From: Planctomycetota bacterium
GTDB lineage: Bacteria > Planctomycetota > Planctomycetia > Pirellulales > Lacipirellulaceae
Assembly: GCA_013152205.1 (NCBI GenBank)
Contig: JAADGV010000034.1
Coordinates: 1 to 50,179, forward strand
Direction: 5' to 3'
DNA length: 50,179 nucleotides
The position numbers were made by a program, and so were the translations under genes. The first letter of the stretch is position 1, and each line of letters opens with the position of its first letter. Positions 25,457 to 33,532 of the stretch are shown piece by piece. Below the pieces are notes generated by a model. It was given only the letters and a program-made list of their open reading frames with translations, was not told the DNA's origin and did not search any database.

Positions 25457-27040
25457 ATGTCGATCTTTTTGCGCCCCAGGTGTGTCTTTAACTGCCTCCA
25501 CTGCAACAACTACTTCCGGCAAGTTCATCGAGTGTTGATAGCTGGGGCTATCGCTTTTTCTTTGGTGGCTAATCTCGCTACTAGCCATGCTGGCGTTTTT
25601 GGACTACAGAACGTTGCCTCGGGTTTGGATTCGCCCATCTATGCGACCTATGCCCCTGGCGACACCGATCGATTGTTTATCGTCGAGAGGGGCGGGGCGG
25701 TCCGCATTCTCGACCTCAATACGGGCACGATGAACGCACAAAACTTTCTGCAAGTCCCTGACGTGGATGCCGCCTTTGAAGGTGGTTTGCTTAGTTTGGC
25801 TTTCCACCCCGATTATGCCAACAACGGCAAGTTCTACGTCAATGTCACGGTCGATAACGGCGGAATTTTTCTGGATGGTGGAGCCTCGCCGTTTAGTTCG
25901 CGCATTCGAGAGTACACGGTGTCGGCAAATCCCGACATCGCCAATCCTACTGCAACCGAAGTGGTTAGCTGGGTGCAGCCGCGAGCGAATCACAACGGCG
26001 GCTGGATAGGCTTTAGTCCGGTAGACAACTATCTGTATATCACCTCGGGCGATGGCGGCAAACAAGGCGATCCGGACAACAATGCTCAAACACTCGATGA
26101 AGTGAATCCCGGTCAAACTTTTGGAGGCGAGCCACTCGGAAAAATACTTCGTCTGGATGTCGACGGGGATGACTTTCCTGGTGACGCCACACGAAACTAT
26201 GCTGTCCCCAATACGAACCCTTACGTCGGGGTGGCCAATGCGACTGACGAAATTTGGGCCTCGGGACTTCGCAATCCTTGGCAGGCCAGCTTCGATCGGG
26301 TGACCGGCGATTTCTGGATAGGCGACGTCGGACAGAACAACCGTGAGGAAATCAACTTTCAAGATGCAAGCAGCACGGGTGGCGAAAACTATGGCTGGCA
26401 ACGACGTGAAGGGCTTTTTCCTTACCAAGGTGGGGTATTATTGCCAACGGACACCGAACCGGTCTACGACTATGGCCATGGCTCTGGCACGTTTCAAGGC
26501 AATTCCGTTGTCGGCGGCGTCGTTTACCGTGGGCCTGATCCGACTTTGCAAGGCACTTATTTTTTCGCGGATACGATCTCTTCAAATTTTTGGACTTTCG
26601 ACAGCACGAACCCGGCGGCAACCGTTGCTAACATCAATAGCGACTTGGGCGCCGGAGTAGGTTTTCCGGTCTCCTTCGGCGAAGATGCTGTTGGCAATGT
26701 CTATGTCGTCGATCTGGGCGGCAACGTCTTCCGCATCCTCACCGACACACTGGTCGTGGGAGATTTTGACGCCAACGGTGCAGTCGATTTGTCTGACCTT
26801 GATCGCTGGGAAGCGAACTTTTCGACAACCGGCGGGGCCATTTTTTCTGACGGCGACGCCGACGAAGATGGCGATGTTGATGGGCTTGATTTTCTGGCTT
26901 GGCAGCAGAACTACGGTGGCTCAGCGCAGAGCCCGGCAGTCGCCGCGGGAACAGCGGTTCCCGAACCCAGTAGCCTTGGTTTGTTCATGCTTGGCTTGCT
27001 AGCCTTTGTGGGTCGCCCCCGAGGCCGAGCTGCCGGCTGA
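25457..27040 (+). CDS. PQQ-dependent sugar dehydrogenase-like protein, PEP-CTERM
   Basis: A 527-aa secreted protein. A hydrophobic signal (VLIAGAIAFSLVANLATSHAG, about 28-48) follows an unusual Cys-containing leader, so a start downstream of 25457 is possible. Residues about 50-430 form the six-bladed propeller of soluble aldose/sorbosone dehydrogenases: SPIYATYAPGDTDRLFIVER, GLLSLAFHPDY, NHNGGWIGFSPVDNYLYITSGDGG (split), ASGLRNPWQASFD and IGDVGQNNREEIN. The C terminus has a dockerin-like repeat (DGDADEDGDVDGLDFLAWQ) and VPEPSS with an Arg-rich end. It probably oxidises extracellular aldoses with PQQ, if PQQ is available; no pqq genes are seen here. It follows the amino-sugar cluster on the same strand but after 242 bases with repeats, so is likely a separate unit. 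Confidence 0.87.
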   Translation: MSIFLRPRCVFNCLHCNNYFRQVHRVLIAGAIAFSLVANLATSHAGVFGLQNVASGLDSPIYATYAPGDTDRLFIVERGGAVRILDLNTGTMNAQNFLQVPDVDAAFEGGLLSLAFHPDYANNGKFYVNVTVDNGGIFLDGGASPFSSRIREYTVSANPDIANPTATEVVSWVQPRANHNGGWIGFSPVDNYLYITSGDGGKQGDPDNNAQTLDEVNPGQTFGGEPLGKILRLDVDGDDFPGDATRNYAVPNTNPYVGVANATDEIWASGLRNPWQASFDRVTGDFWIGDVGQNNREEINFQDASSTGGENYGWQRREGLFPYQGGVLLPTDTEPVYDYGHGSGTFQGNSVVGGVVYRGPDPTLQGTYFFADTISSNFWTFDSTNPAATVANINSDLGAGVGFPVSFGEDAVGNVYVVDLGGNVFRILTDTLVVGDFDANGAVDLSDLDRWEANFSTTGGAIFSDGDADEDGDVDGLDFLAWQQNYGGSAQSPAVAAGTAVPEPSSLGLFMLGLLAFVGRPRGRAAG

Positions 27041-27169
27041 AATTTAGTGGCTTCTCGGCTTCTACGGTGCCAAGCACATTGACGAAATGCTTGTCCACGC
27101 TTAACTTAGGTGGGTGGCTGTGGTGGTAGAAATGCTACCCTGCCACCTTTTTGCACGCTGAAAAAAGTT

Positions 27170-27243
27170 CGGGCCGTGGCGCAGGCTGGTAGCGCGCTAC
27201 ACTGGGGGTGTAGAGGTCGCTGGTTCGAATCCAGTCGGCCCGA
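27170..27243 (+). tRNA. tRNA-Pro (GGG)
   Basis: Complete 74-base cloverleaf. The acceptor stem CGGGCCG pairs with CGGCCCG, discriminator A at 27243. The D-arm contains GCGC...AGCGC with loop AGGCTGGT, and the anticodon stem CTACA/TGTAG encloses CTGGGGG, giving anticodon GGG (proline, CCC/CCU). The T-arm is GCTGG-TTCGAAT-CCAGT. No CCA is encoded. A palindromic repeat copy begins 44 bases downstream. Confidence 0.95.
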
Positions 27244-27286
27244 CTTAAAAGCGGGCGGGAAACGCGACTTAGTGCGTTTCGCTTTC

Positions 27287-27310
27287 CCGGCCAGGATGGC
27301 CGGGCTATGG
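27287..27310 (+). repeat. Palindromic repeat, copy 3
   Basis: CCGGCC-AGGAT-GGCCGG then GCTATGG, identical over 24 bases to copies 1 and 2. It starts 44 bases after the 3' end of tRNA-Pro and in the same orientation. Confidence 0.75.
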
Positions 27311-27432
27311 GCTGGTTGTCTTGCATGCCATCAGCAAGCTCCCTTTTTTTCTAACCCCTTGGCAGCAAACGACCCAAGCCGCTTCTACCAGCCGCGGTGT
27401 TGATTTGGCGACGAAGTCGGTAGGATGAAGCT

Positions 27433-28824
27433 ATGAATTTTCTGCTTCAATCGACACTGCAACTTGCGACAGGGATGGCCATTGTGATTGCGGGAATTGC
27501 TGACGCCGGCGAACGTCAAATCACCCACGATGTTCAGTCCAACCACGAATTGGACAACAACGATAATTTCTCGCCTGACGACCGATTTTTGGTTTTTGAT
27601 ACCCGCACTGTGGAAGGTGGGATTAGTGCCTCAAAAATGGTTGCCAAGGTTGAGATTGATACTGGCGAGGTGACTTCTCTTTACAAGACCAAGGAGCCTA
27701 CCGCGTTTGGCCCGGGGGCTGGGGCTGCTTCGTATTCTCATGTTCGCGATGAGGTTATTTTCATTCACGGCCCGTTCCACTCGACTGGCCCAGAGAACCA
27801 ATACGAGCAATACCGCCGCGTCGGAGTCGTTGCCGCAGGCGATGGCAGTGGCGAGTTCCATTTGGCGGATGCCCGTTGTCTTGAAGGGCCTTATGCAGCC
27901 GGTGCGCTGCGTGGCGGCACCCATCGGCATGAGTTTTCTGGCGATGGCAACTGGGTCGGTTTTACTTATAACGATGCGGTGATGATTGCCTACGGGAAGA
28001 AAATTGGCCAAGATTTCAACTTACGTACCATCGGCGTTACCCAACTCGGCCAGCCGCTGACGGTTGTCGAGAGTGAACAATTTCCGAACACGGTAGACGG
28101 TTTTTCGGCGTTGGTTGTTGTGGTGGTGCCCAACCCAAAACCGGGTAGCGACGAAATCTCGCGGGCAGCTGGCGATAGTTGGGTTGGGCGCGATGGCTAT
28201 CTTCGTGCGAGTGGCACACGGCAAATGGCACGGGCGTTCATCGGCACCACACGCGATGCGGATGGCAACGAAGTCGACGAGTTGTTTCTTGTCGACATTC
28301 CGACAGATATCACCCGCCCCGGCTCGCTTGGCCCGTTAGAAGGCACGGCGACCACTTTCCCGATGCCACCGGCTGGCGCCGCTCAACGTCGGCTAACCGA
28401 CTCAACTCGGCGTAAAAACCCTGGATGTATGGGCATTGTTCGCACGTCGCACGATGGCAGCACGATTGCATTTTTGATGAAAGACAACCAAGGCGATTGG
28501 CAAGTCTATTTGACGACGCCCCAAGGTGCAAAACCCAAACAAGCGACTTTCGTCGAAGGAGGTGTCGATACGGGCGTTCGATGGCACCCCGATGGCAAGG
28601 CGATCGTCAATGTGGCTGGATCGCGAATCCTTGTCACCACGGTCGAATCGGGCCCGAACTTTGGCAAGAGTCGAATTCTGTGTGACTGTGCGTCGGAGCC
28701 TTTTGCCTTAGTATGGAGCCATGATGGAAAAACGATTGCTTACAATCGACGCATCCGAGTTGGTGGCCGCGAATCGACACAGATTTTTGCGCTCGACTAT
28801 CCCGGCGTGGCAAACCGCAACTAA
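27433..28824 (+). CDS. DUF3748 (YidR-like) secreted beta-propeller protein
   Basis: A 463-aa protein with a signal peptide (MAIVIAGIADAGE end). The chain resembles E. coli YidR/DUF3748: QITHDVQSNHELDNNDNFSPDDRFLVFDTR, GAASYSHVRDEVIFIHGPF, YEQYRRVGVVAAGDG, CLEGPYAAGALRGGTHRHEFSGDGNWVGFTYNDAVM (each quoted in part from the chain). Later TolB-like WD/PD40 strands occur: GIVRTSHDGSTIAFLMKD, GVRWHPDGKAIVNVAG and VWSHDGKTIAYNRR. The function of the family is unknown; a periplasmic six-bladed propeller is likely. It follows tRNA-Pro on the same strand. A 28-base CGCAAAGG repeat starts 14 bases after its stop. Confidence 0.78.
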   Translation: MNFLLQSTLQLATGMAIVIAGIADAGERQITHDVQSNHELDNNDNFSPDDRFLVFDTRTVEGGISASKMVAKVEIDTGEVTSLYKTKEPTAFGPGAGAASYSHVRDEVIFIHGPFHSTGPENQYEQYRRVGVVAAGDGSGEFHLADARCLEGPYAAGALRGGTHRHEFSGDGNWVGFTYNDAVMIAYGKKIGQDFNLRTIGVTQLGQPLTVVESEQFPNTVDGFSALVVVVVPNPKPGSDEISRAAGDSWVGRDGYLRASGTRQMARAFIGTTRDADGNEVDELFLVDIPTDITRPGSLGPLEGTATTFPMPPAGAAQRRLTDSTRRKNPGCMGIVRTSHDGSTIAFLMKDNQGDWQVYLTTPQGAKPKQATFVEGGVDTGVRWHPDGKAIVNVAGSRILVTTVESGPNFGKSRILCDCASEPFALVWSHDGKTIAYNRRIRVGGRESTQIFALDYPGVANRN

Positions 28825-28837
28825 CGTGGGTAAGAAT

Positions 28838-28865
28838 TTCTCGCAAAGGCGCTAAGTCGCAAAGG
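28838..28865 (+). repeat. CGCAAAGG-type dispersed repeat, copy 2
   Basis: Identical over 28 bases to 4943-4970. It starts 14 bases after the DUF3748 stop, mirroring the 9-base spacing of copy 1 from the YqgE stop. It is followed at 28884-28898 by TGTAACACTTCAGCC, a 15-mer repeated exactly at 30965-30979. Confidence 0.75.
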
Positions 28866-29018
28866 CAAGGTAACAAGAAAAAGTGTAACACTTCAGCCAT
28901 CTGCAGTAGCAAAGGTAGTGGAACCACAAAGACCACCAAGCAACACAAAGAAAAAGGAATGAAGAACCTTCGTACTACAAAAACGGTTAATTTCTTTGCG
29001 TGGCGTAAAGACTTTTTT

Positions 29019-29087
29019 GACAGGATTTACAGGATAAACGGGAACGACCCATTGAATCACCTATCTGGCGATCCTGTAAATCCTGTC
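29019..29087. repeat. GACAGGATT inverted repeat
   Basis: Arms GACAGGATTTACAGGAT (29019-29035) and ATCCTGTAAATCCTGTC (29071-29087) are perfect 17-base complements around a 35-base loop. The arms are themselves built of the subrepeat ACAGGAT. The region 28825-29196 is otherwise a patchwork of dispersed repeats (CGCAAAGG type, CCACAAAG type, this element, and GGCCG-TTGGTTG copy 2 at 29094-29118) without a gene. Confidence 0.8.
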
Positions 29088-29093
29088 ATAAAT

Positions 29094-29118
29094 TGGCCGT
29101 TTGGTTGTGGCCACAGGC
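29094..29118 (+). repeat. GGCCG-TTGGTTG dispersed repeat, copy 2
   Basis: TGGCCGTTTGGTTGTGG followed by CCACAGGCC, about 22 of 25 positions identical to 5041-5065. Like copy 1 it directly follows other dispersed repeats, in the order CGCAAAGG repeat then this element. Confidence 0.5.
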
Positions 29119-29196
29119 CGCGATAGGTTCTTAGTGGCTCCTTTTTTTCTGTTTGAGTAACTAACCATTCATTGATATTTGAGTAAAGGAAAATTT

Positions 29197-30120
29197 GTGG
29201 CGAACCCAGATCAATTCCCGGGCACCAAGGGCCTGCTAGAGCAACCTGTCGTTGTAGAAAACACCGATGGCAACGTGCAAATCGTTCGCGAGTTTGAAGG
29301 GAGTTCGCTATCGGTCGGTCTTTTCGACTTCGATGGCACTATCTCGGATGAACGCGTTGGCTGGCCCAATCTGGCCGTGGCTAACAATGTGGCTTATCTC
29401 ATTGCGCTGACGTCGCCAAACATGGAACATCGGCAAGCAGAAGAGATGGTGCTGGCAGATATTGCATTTACTATTGGCATACCCACCTATTTACAGATGA
29501 AACGTCTCCGGAGCATGATCGAAAAACATGGCTACACCGGCGCAGACCTCGACCCCAAGATGTTCAAGGATTCGTACAACGATACTTTGGTTGGTATGGT
29601 AGCCAGTCGCCGGGCGATGCTGGAAACGGGCGAAATGACGATGGACGACCTTCGTGTCGATGGTGCTATGGAGCTGCTCCAGCAAGTGAAACCTCGGTTG
29701 TCTCGCGGGATTCATCTTGCCAGCGGCTCGGATTTGGATGCCGTTGTTGAGAGCGTTGGACACCTTGGTTATTCTGATTTTTTTCCGGAAGATCGCATCG
29801 CCGCAGCTGGTTCTCTTGGCCCCGAAGACGATGCCAAAGAAGTGGTTATCAAACGGTTGCTCACCGAGACAAATATCCGTGGCGAAGAGCTAGTCACTTT
29901 TGGCGACGGTTTCCCAGAAATGCTTTATACCTATCTGGCCGGTGGGGTTGGTGTTGGCGTCTTGTCGCGAGACGAAAGCCACTACGAGCATCTTGGTCAC
30001 TTTACCATCGAACAGAAGAAGCAACGCTTGCTCAACGCCGGGGCGCACATTCTTGTCTACAACCCTTACCAGAATGTTCCTGAACTACTCGATGCAATTT
30101 TTAAGGGCTACCGTGTCTAG
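29197..30120 (+). CDS. HAD-superfamily phosphatase-like hydrolase
   Basis: A 307-aa haloacid-dehalogenase-type hydrolase. I take the GTG at 29197, with AAAGGA six bases upstream, rather than the TTG at 29179. Motif I is FDFDGTISDE (nucleophile and acid Asp near 44 and 46); a cap-like helical segment follows. Motif II is probably the Ser in LASGSDLDAV, a Lys is in EVVIKRLL, and motif III/IV is VTFGDGFPEMLYTYLAGG. The substrate is not readable; distant phosphoglycolate-phosphatase or sugar-phosphatase members look similar. The metallo-hydrolase gene starts 29 bases after its stop, suggesting co-transcription. Confidence 0.82.
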   Translation: MANPDQFPGTKGLLEQPVVVENTDGNVQIVREFEGSSLSVGLFDFDGTISDERVGWPNLAVANNVAYLIALTSPNMEHRQAEEMVLADIAFTIGIPTYLQMKRLRSMIEKHGYTGADLDPKMFKDSYNDTLVGMVASRRAMLETGEMTMDDLRVDGAMELLQQVKPRLSRGIHLASGSDLDAVVESVGHLGYSDFFPEDRIAAAGSLGPEDDAKEVVIKRLLTETNIRGEELVTFGDGFPEMLYTYLAGGVGVGVLSRDESHYEHLGHFTIEQKKQRLLNAGAHILVYNPYQNVPELLDAIFKGYRV

Positions 30121-30149
30121 CAAGAAAAGGTCATTTCCGAGGGCTGCAC

Positions 30150-30863
30150 ATGCAGATATTGCGTAATTTGTATCAGGTTGGTGGGGACATGAATGGCATT
30201 ACCTGGGACGGGGTCGATGCCGGCTACAATGACGGAAATACGTACGTTCTGCAGAGGCCCGAGGGGCTCATTTTTTTCGATTGTGGTTGTGGCGCGACGC
30301 TCGACCAAATCGAAGCGAACATGAACTACTGGGATTTGAAACTGGAAGACGTGACGCATTGTATCCTCACTCATGCGCACTTCGACCACGCTGCTGCTGG
30401 GCACTTGCTAAAAAAACGCGGGATCGAGTTCATCGCTACAGAAGAAACTGCTGATGCGGTCGCCTCTGGCGATGACCGCTGTTGTGGTTACCTCTATCAC
30501 AAAACGTTCACACCGTTTGAGGTCGACCGCACTGCTGCCGATGGCGAGAAGTTTGTGGTGCATGGGGTTGAGTTTGAAACGATGCATCTGCCTGGCCATA
30601 GCCAAGGCTGCACGGCATTTTTATTTCAACACGAAGGCAAGCAAATCGTAGTCAGCGGCGACGTTATTGGTACGCTTTTGGCGGGCGATTTTGGCTGGAG
30701 TGGATCGATCGATTTCGATAAGAAGTGCTATTTGGAATCGCTCAAACGGTTTGCGCAGGTCGACTCGGACATCATGCTGCCCGGCCATGGCATGATTTAT
30801 TTTCATAAACCGCGACGGCGAGTGGAGCAGGCGTTGAACGCGGCACTCATGGAATGGCGATAA
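30150..30863 (+). CDS. Metallo-beta-lactamase-fold hydrolase
   Basis: A 237-aa MBL-fold enzyme with all zinc motifs: THAHFDH (74-80), HLPGHSQGC (His ligand, about 146), SGDVIG (bridging Asp) and LPGHG near the C terminus. The ATG has GAGGG about 6 bases upstream. It is probably a glyoxalase-II-like or general thioester/lactone hydrolase; no partner that fixes the substrate is present. It follows the HAD gene closely on the same strand. Confidence 0.9.
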   Translation: MQILRNLYQVGGDMNGITWDGVDAGYNDGNTYVLQRPEGLIFFDCGCGATLDQIEANMNYWDLKLEDVTHCILTHAHFDHAAAGHLLKKRGIEFIATEETADAVASGDDRCCGYLYHKTFTPFEVDRTAADGEKFVVHGVEFETMHLPGHSQGCTAFLFQHEGKQIVVSGDVIGTLLAGDFGWSGSIDFDKKCYLESLKRFAQVDSDIMLPGHGMIYFHKPRRRVEQALNAALMEWR

Positions 30864-31193
30864 GCGGTCGGCAGATAGGAATTTACCTGCATTCGCTCGG
30901 TTGTAAAAAAATTCACCGAAGGAATCACCACAGAGGGCGCAGAGGATCACAGAGAAACTTTTTTTGTAACACTTCAGCCGAGTGAAGCAGAATAGAACAC
31001 CGAGGACACGGAGAATCCCGTAATTTCAGCACTCGGAGTTCTCGGTGTTCTCGGTGTTCTCTGTGGCTAGATCCTTATTGGGCCGAATTTATAACTTTGC
31101 AATCCTCCTACGGTATTTGGGGACTGCCGTTGTGGCAAAACGTAGAGTCTGCGATCTTGGAAGGCACGTCACTTGCGATTAAAATAGGTAACC
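30864..31193. repeat. CACAGAG/CTCGGTG repeat-rich gap
   Basis: 330 bases without a gene. It contains CACCACAGAGGGCGCAGAGG (about 30929-30948), the 15-mer TGTAACACTTCAGCC (30965-30979, exact copy of 28884-28898), and GAACACCGAGGACACGGAG opposite CTCGGAGTTCTCGGTGTTC (about 16 of 19 complementary), ending CTCTGTGGCT. This forms an imperfect hairpin starting about 65 bases after the MBL-fold stop. The last 120 bases should hold the channel-gene promoter. Confidence 0.65.
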
Positions 31194-32204
31194 ATGAACA
31201 CCCCACTGAGACGAATTCGACGTGGCGCCATTGTTTTGGTTGCCATTTTCGTTCTCGCAGTGCTGGGGTACCGCTACCTGGGAGGCTATGAGTGGATCCA
31301 CGCAATATGGATGGTGGTGGTCACGATTTCGAGTGTCGGGTATGGCGAAACCAGCACCCTGCCAGACCAAGTGCGGTTGCTATCAGTCGCAGTCATCGTG
31401 CTGGGAATGTCGGCGGCGGTCTATACGGTAGGAGGTCTCATACAGCTTATGCTTGAAGGCGAAATCCAATCAGCTCTGGGGCACCAACGAATCACTCGAG
31501 AAGTAAAGCGACTCTCGGGGCACGTGATCGTGTGTGGGTTTGGCCGGATCGGCGAGATGTTGGCTCATGATTTACGGCGCAAAGGTCGGTCGTTGGTGGT
31601 GATCGAGAGTGATACGGCGCGAATTGCTGAAGCGAATCAGCAACAGTTTTTGGCGATCTGCGGCGATGCGACAGAAGAAGAGGTGTTGGTTAGTGCTCGG
31701 CTAGAACATGCACAAACCGTGGTAACTGTACTCCCCAACGACGCAGCCAATGTGTTTATCACGCTGACGGCTCGGAATCTGAATCCCGACATCCAGATCA
31801 TTGCGAGAGCCGAACATCCGTCGACGGAAAAAAAACTACGACAAGCTGGAGCTAACCGCGTGGTGTTGCCTGCGGTGACGGGCGCTACGCAAATGTCGCG
31901 GATGATCACGCGTCCCTCGACGGCTGACCTGATGGAGTTGCTATCGGAGAGCGGCTTCGACGACACGGAAATGGATGAGATAACGATCAGCACCGCTAGC
32001 GAGTTGGCCGGGATGACCGTTGCTGATACTGCCACGCGTAGCAAACATGGCGTGCTGGTGATTGCCGTGAAGCAGCCGGACGGAACGATGGTTTTCAACC
32101 CAGGGGCTGAGCATGTATTTCGCGGCGAAGACACCGTGATTGTGATGGGCTGCACCGAAGATATCGAGCGATTCCGCAGAGAGTGCGAAGTTCATCCGAG
32201 TTGA
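31194..32204 (+). CDS. Two-TM potassium channel with RCK domains
   Basis: A 336-aa MthK-like K+ channel. TM1 is RGAIVLVAIFVLAVLGYRYL, then a pore helix and selectivity filter TISSVGYGE (44-52; the GYG triad is intact), then TM2 LLSVAVIVLGMSAAVYTVGGLI. The RCK_N Rossmann domain begins HVIVCGFGRIGEMLAHDL, with GFGRIG at 115-120; the RCK_C (TrkA-C) domain covers about 250-333. It assembles as a tetramer in the inner membrane, gated by ligand binding to the RCK ring. Neighbours give no clue to the signal. A hairpin repeat region follows. Confidence 0.93.
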   Translation: MNTPLRRIRRGAIVLVAIFVLAVLGYRYLGGYEWIHAIWMVVVTISSVGYGETSTLPDQVRLLSVAVIVLGMSAAVYTVGGLIQLMLEGEIQSALGHQRITREVKRLSGHVIVCGFGRIGEMLAHDLRRKGRSLVVIESDTARIAEANQQQFLAICGDATEEEVLVSARLEHAQTVVTVLPNDAANVFITLTARNLNPDIQIIARAEHPSTEKKLRQAGANRVVLPAVTGATQMSRMITRPSTADLMELLSESGFDDTEMDEITISTASELAGMTVADTATRSKHGVLVIAVKQPDGTMVFNPGAEHVFRGEDTVIVMGCTEDIERFRRECEVHPS

Positions 32205-32274
32205 TTGGCTTAGCCTGTTTTTTTGCCACGAAGGGTCCAGCGAGGCAAAGCCGTAACCAAAAATACGTAGGCAT

Positions 32275-32294
32275 TTCTCGCAAAGGCGCAAAGG
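32275..32294 (+). repeat. CGCAAAGG-type dispersed repeat, copy 3 (short)
   Basis: TTCTCGCAAAGGCGCAAAGG, a shorter version of copies at 4943 and 28838, 71 bases after the channel stop codon. Confidence 0.65.
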
Positions 32295-32314
32295 AAAGAC
32301 AAGAAAAGGATTGT

Positions 32315-32384
32315 CTCGCAGAGGCGCAGAGACAGCAGAGCTATGGCATTCAAATTTTCTCCGCTGTCTCTGCGCCTTTGCGAG
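32315..32384. repeat. CTCGCAGAGGCGCAG inverted repeat
   Basis: Arms 32315-32336 (CTCGCAGAGGCGCAGAGACA then GC) and 32363-32384 are complementary at 21 of 22 positions around a 26-base loop. It is in the convergent spacer between the channel gene and birA. The rest of the gap to 32611 shows no gene. Confidence 0.8.
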
Positions 32385-32611
32385 AGTCTAAATTTCAGGT
32401 CTGATCAGCCGAAACTTTTGCTCCTTACGTAAAGTTTGAATCGTTAGTAACACGAAGAAATGGAAAACGTGACTTCCAGGGTTATTGCCATGATTTTTTC
32501 GTCAACGTGAATCACACGGTGACACAGCCGACCCTTTCTCCATGTGTAGATTCTTTGCTGGTTTTCAATGCTATCTTTGTGGCCTTAGTGCTCTTGGTGG
32601 TAAAATACGGG

Positions 32612-33424
32612 TTAGAGAAGGGTGACCGTGCCCGAGAGGCAGCGTTGGGTGCCCTTGTCGGTTTTTACAACCAGGGCGCCGGTCGAGTCGATTCCTTGGC
32701 ATGTGCCAACCACCGAATTGGTGGCAATCTCGATTTTCACCTGACGGCCGGTGAGCAGGCAACGCTTTTGCCACAGATCGCATAGCTCGGCGTCGCGCAA
32801 GCCGAGCCAGGCAAAGCGTTTTTCGAGCTGGGTGAGTGTGGCAAGAAGCACTTCGGGTAGCGAAAACTGGCGGTGGGCAACGTCGCAAAGCGAAGTGGCG
32901 GTTTCGGCAACCTCAGGCGGGGCATCAGCGAGCGAATTGTTGACGTTGATGCCGATGCCAATGACGAGTTTTGCTTGTTTGGTAGGCGGGGCCTCGATCA
33001 GAATACCGCTGACTTTGCGATTATTGACGAAAACATCGTTGGGCCATTTGAGGCGGACGTCGGCCTTGGGGAGTAAATTCTGGCAGACTTCGCAGATGGC
33101 TAACCCAGCGGTGAGCGACATCAAAGGCCAATGAGTGGGGGGCAACTGAGCGGCCTCCGCCTCGATCAGCAACGAAAAGGTCAAAGCCCCGCCGGCGGTC
33201 CACCAGCGATTTGTTCCGCGCCCCCGGCCGGCAGTTTGGGCTTCGGCCAGTACGAGCAGGGGTAAATTTTTGGAAACCTCGGTGGCCAACTGCAACGCAC
33301 GATCGTTGGTCGAGTCGAGCGAGTGGTGAAACTCGACCTGCTGGACAAGAGTCTCCTGTTGCAGTCGGTGTAAATCGGCCTCAGAAAAACTGCTCAGCGG
33401 CTTCTCGTTTTCTGAATTTGCCAT
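32612..33424 (-). CDS. birA: Biotin--protein ligase
   Basis: A 270-aa ligase that activates biotin as biotinyl-AMP and transfers it to the carboxylase carrier protein. Landmarks: HSLDSTNDRA, GRGRGTNRWW (66-75), LKWPNDVFVNNRKVSGILIE, GIGINVN, and a small C-terminal SH3-like domain (LLTGRQVKIE...GTCQGIDSTGALVV). The ATG at 33424 gives the family N terminus; the frame is open to 33487. There is no N-terminal helix-turn-helix, so it is the monofunctional, non-repressor form (group I). It stands alone; its substrate carboxylase is not in the window. Confidence 0.93.
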   Translation of the reverse strand: MANSENEKPLSSFSEADLHRLQQETLVQQVEFHHSLDSTNDRALQLATEVSKNLPLLVLAEAQTAGRGRGTNRWWTAGGALTFSLLIEAEAAQLPPTHWPLMSLTAGLAICEVCQNLLPKADVRLKWPNDVFVNNRKVSGILIEAPPTKQAKLVIGIGINVNNSLADAPPEVAETATSLCDVAHRQFSLPEVLLATLTQLEKRFAWLGLRDAELCDLWQKRCLLTGRQVKIEIATNSVVGTCQGIDSTGALVVKTDKGTQRCLSGTVTLL

Positions 33425-33532
33425 AGGAGTACGCTGCCAGAAGGTCCGCACTATTGCGTAGCCTCCTAGCAACGAATAACCACCCAATGCAACGTGTTTG
33501 CAGAATAACCTGCGAATACGCTATTAAATGCG

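Noticed and set aside
32507..32785. 92-codon plus-strand frame with a hydrophobic stretch
   Set aside because: It runs antisense into birA for over 170 bases and its start contains a CTCTTGGTGG-type repeat phrase. The birA motifs on the opposite strand are unambiguous.
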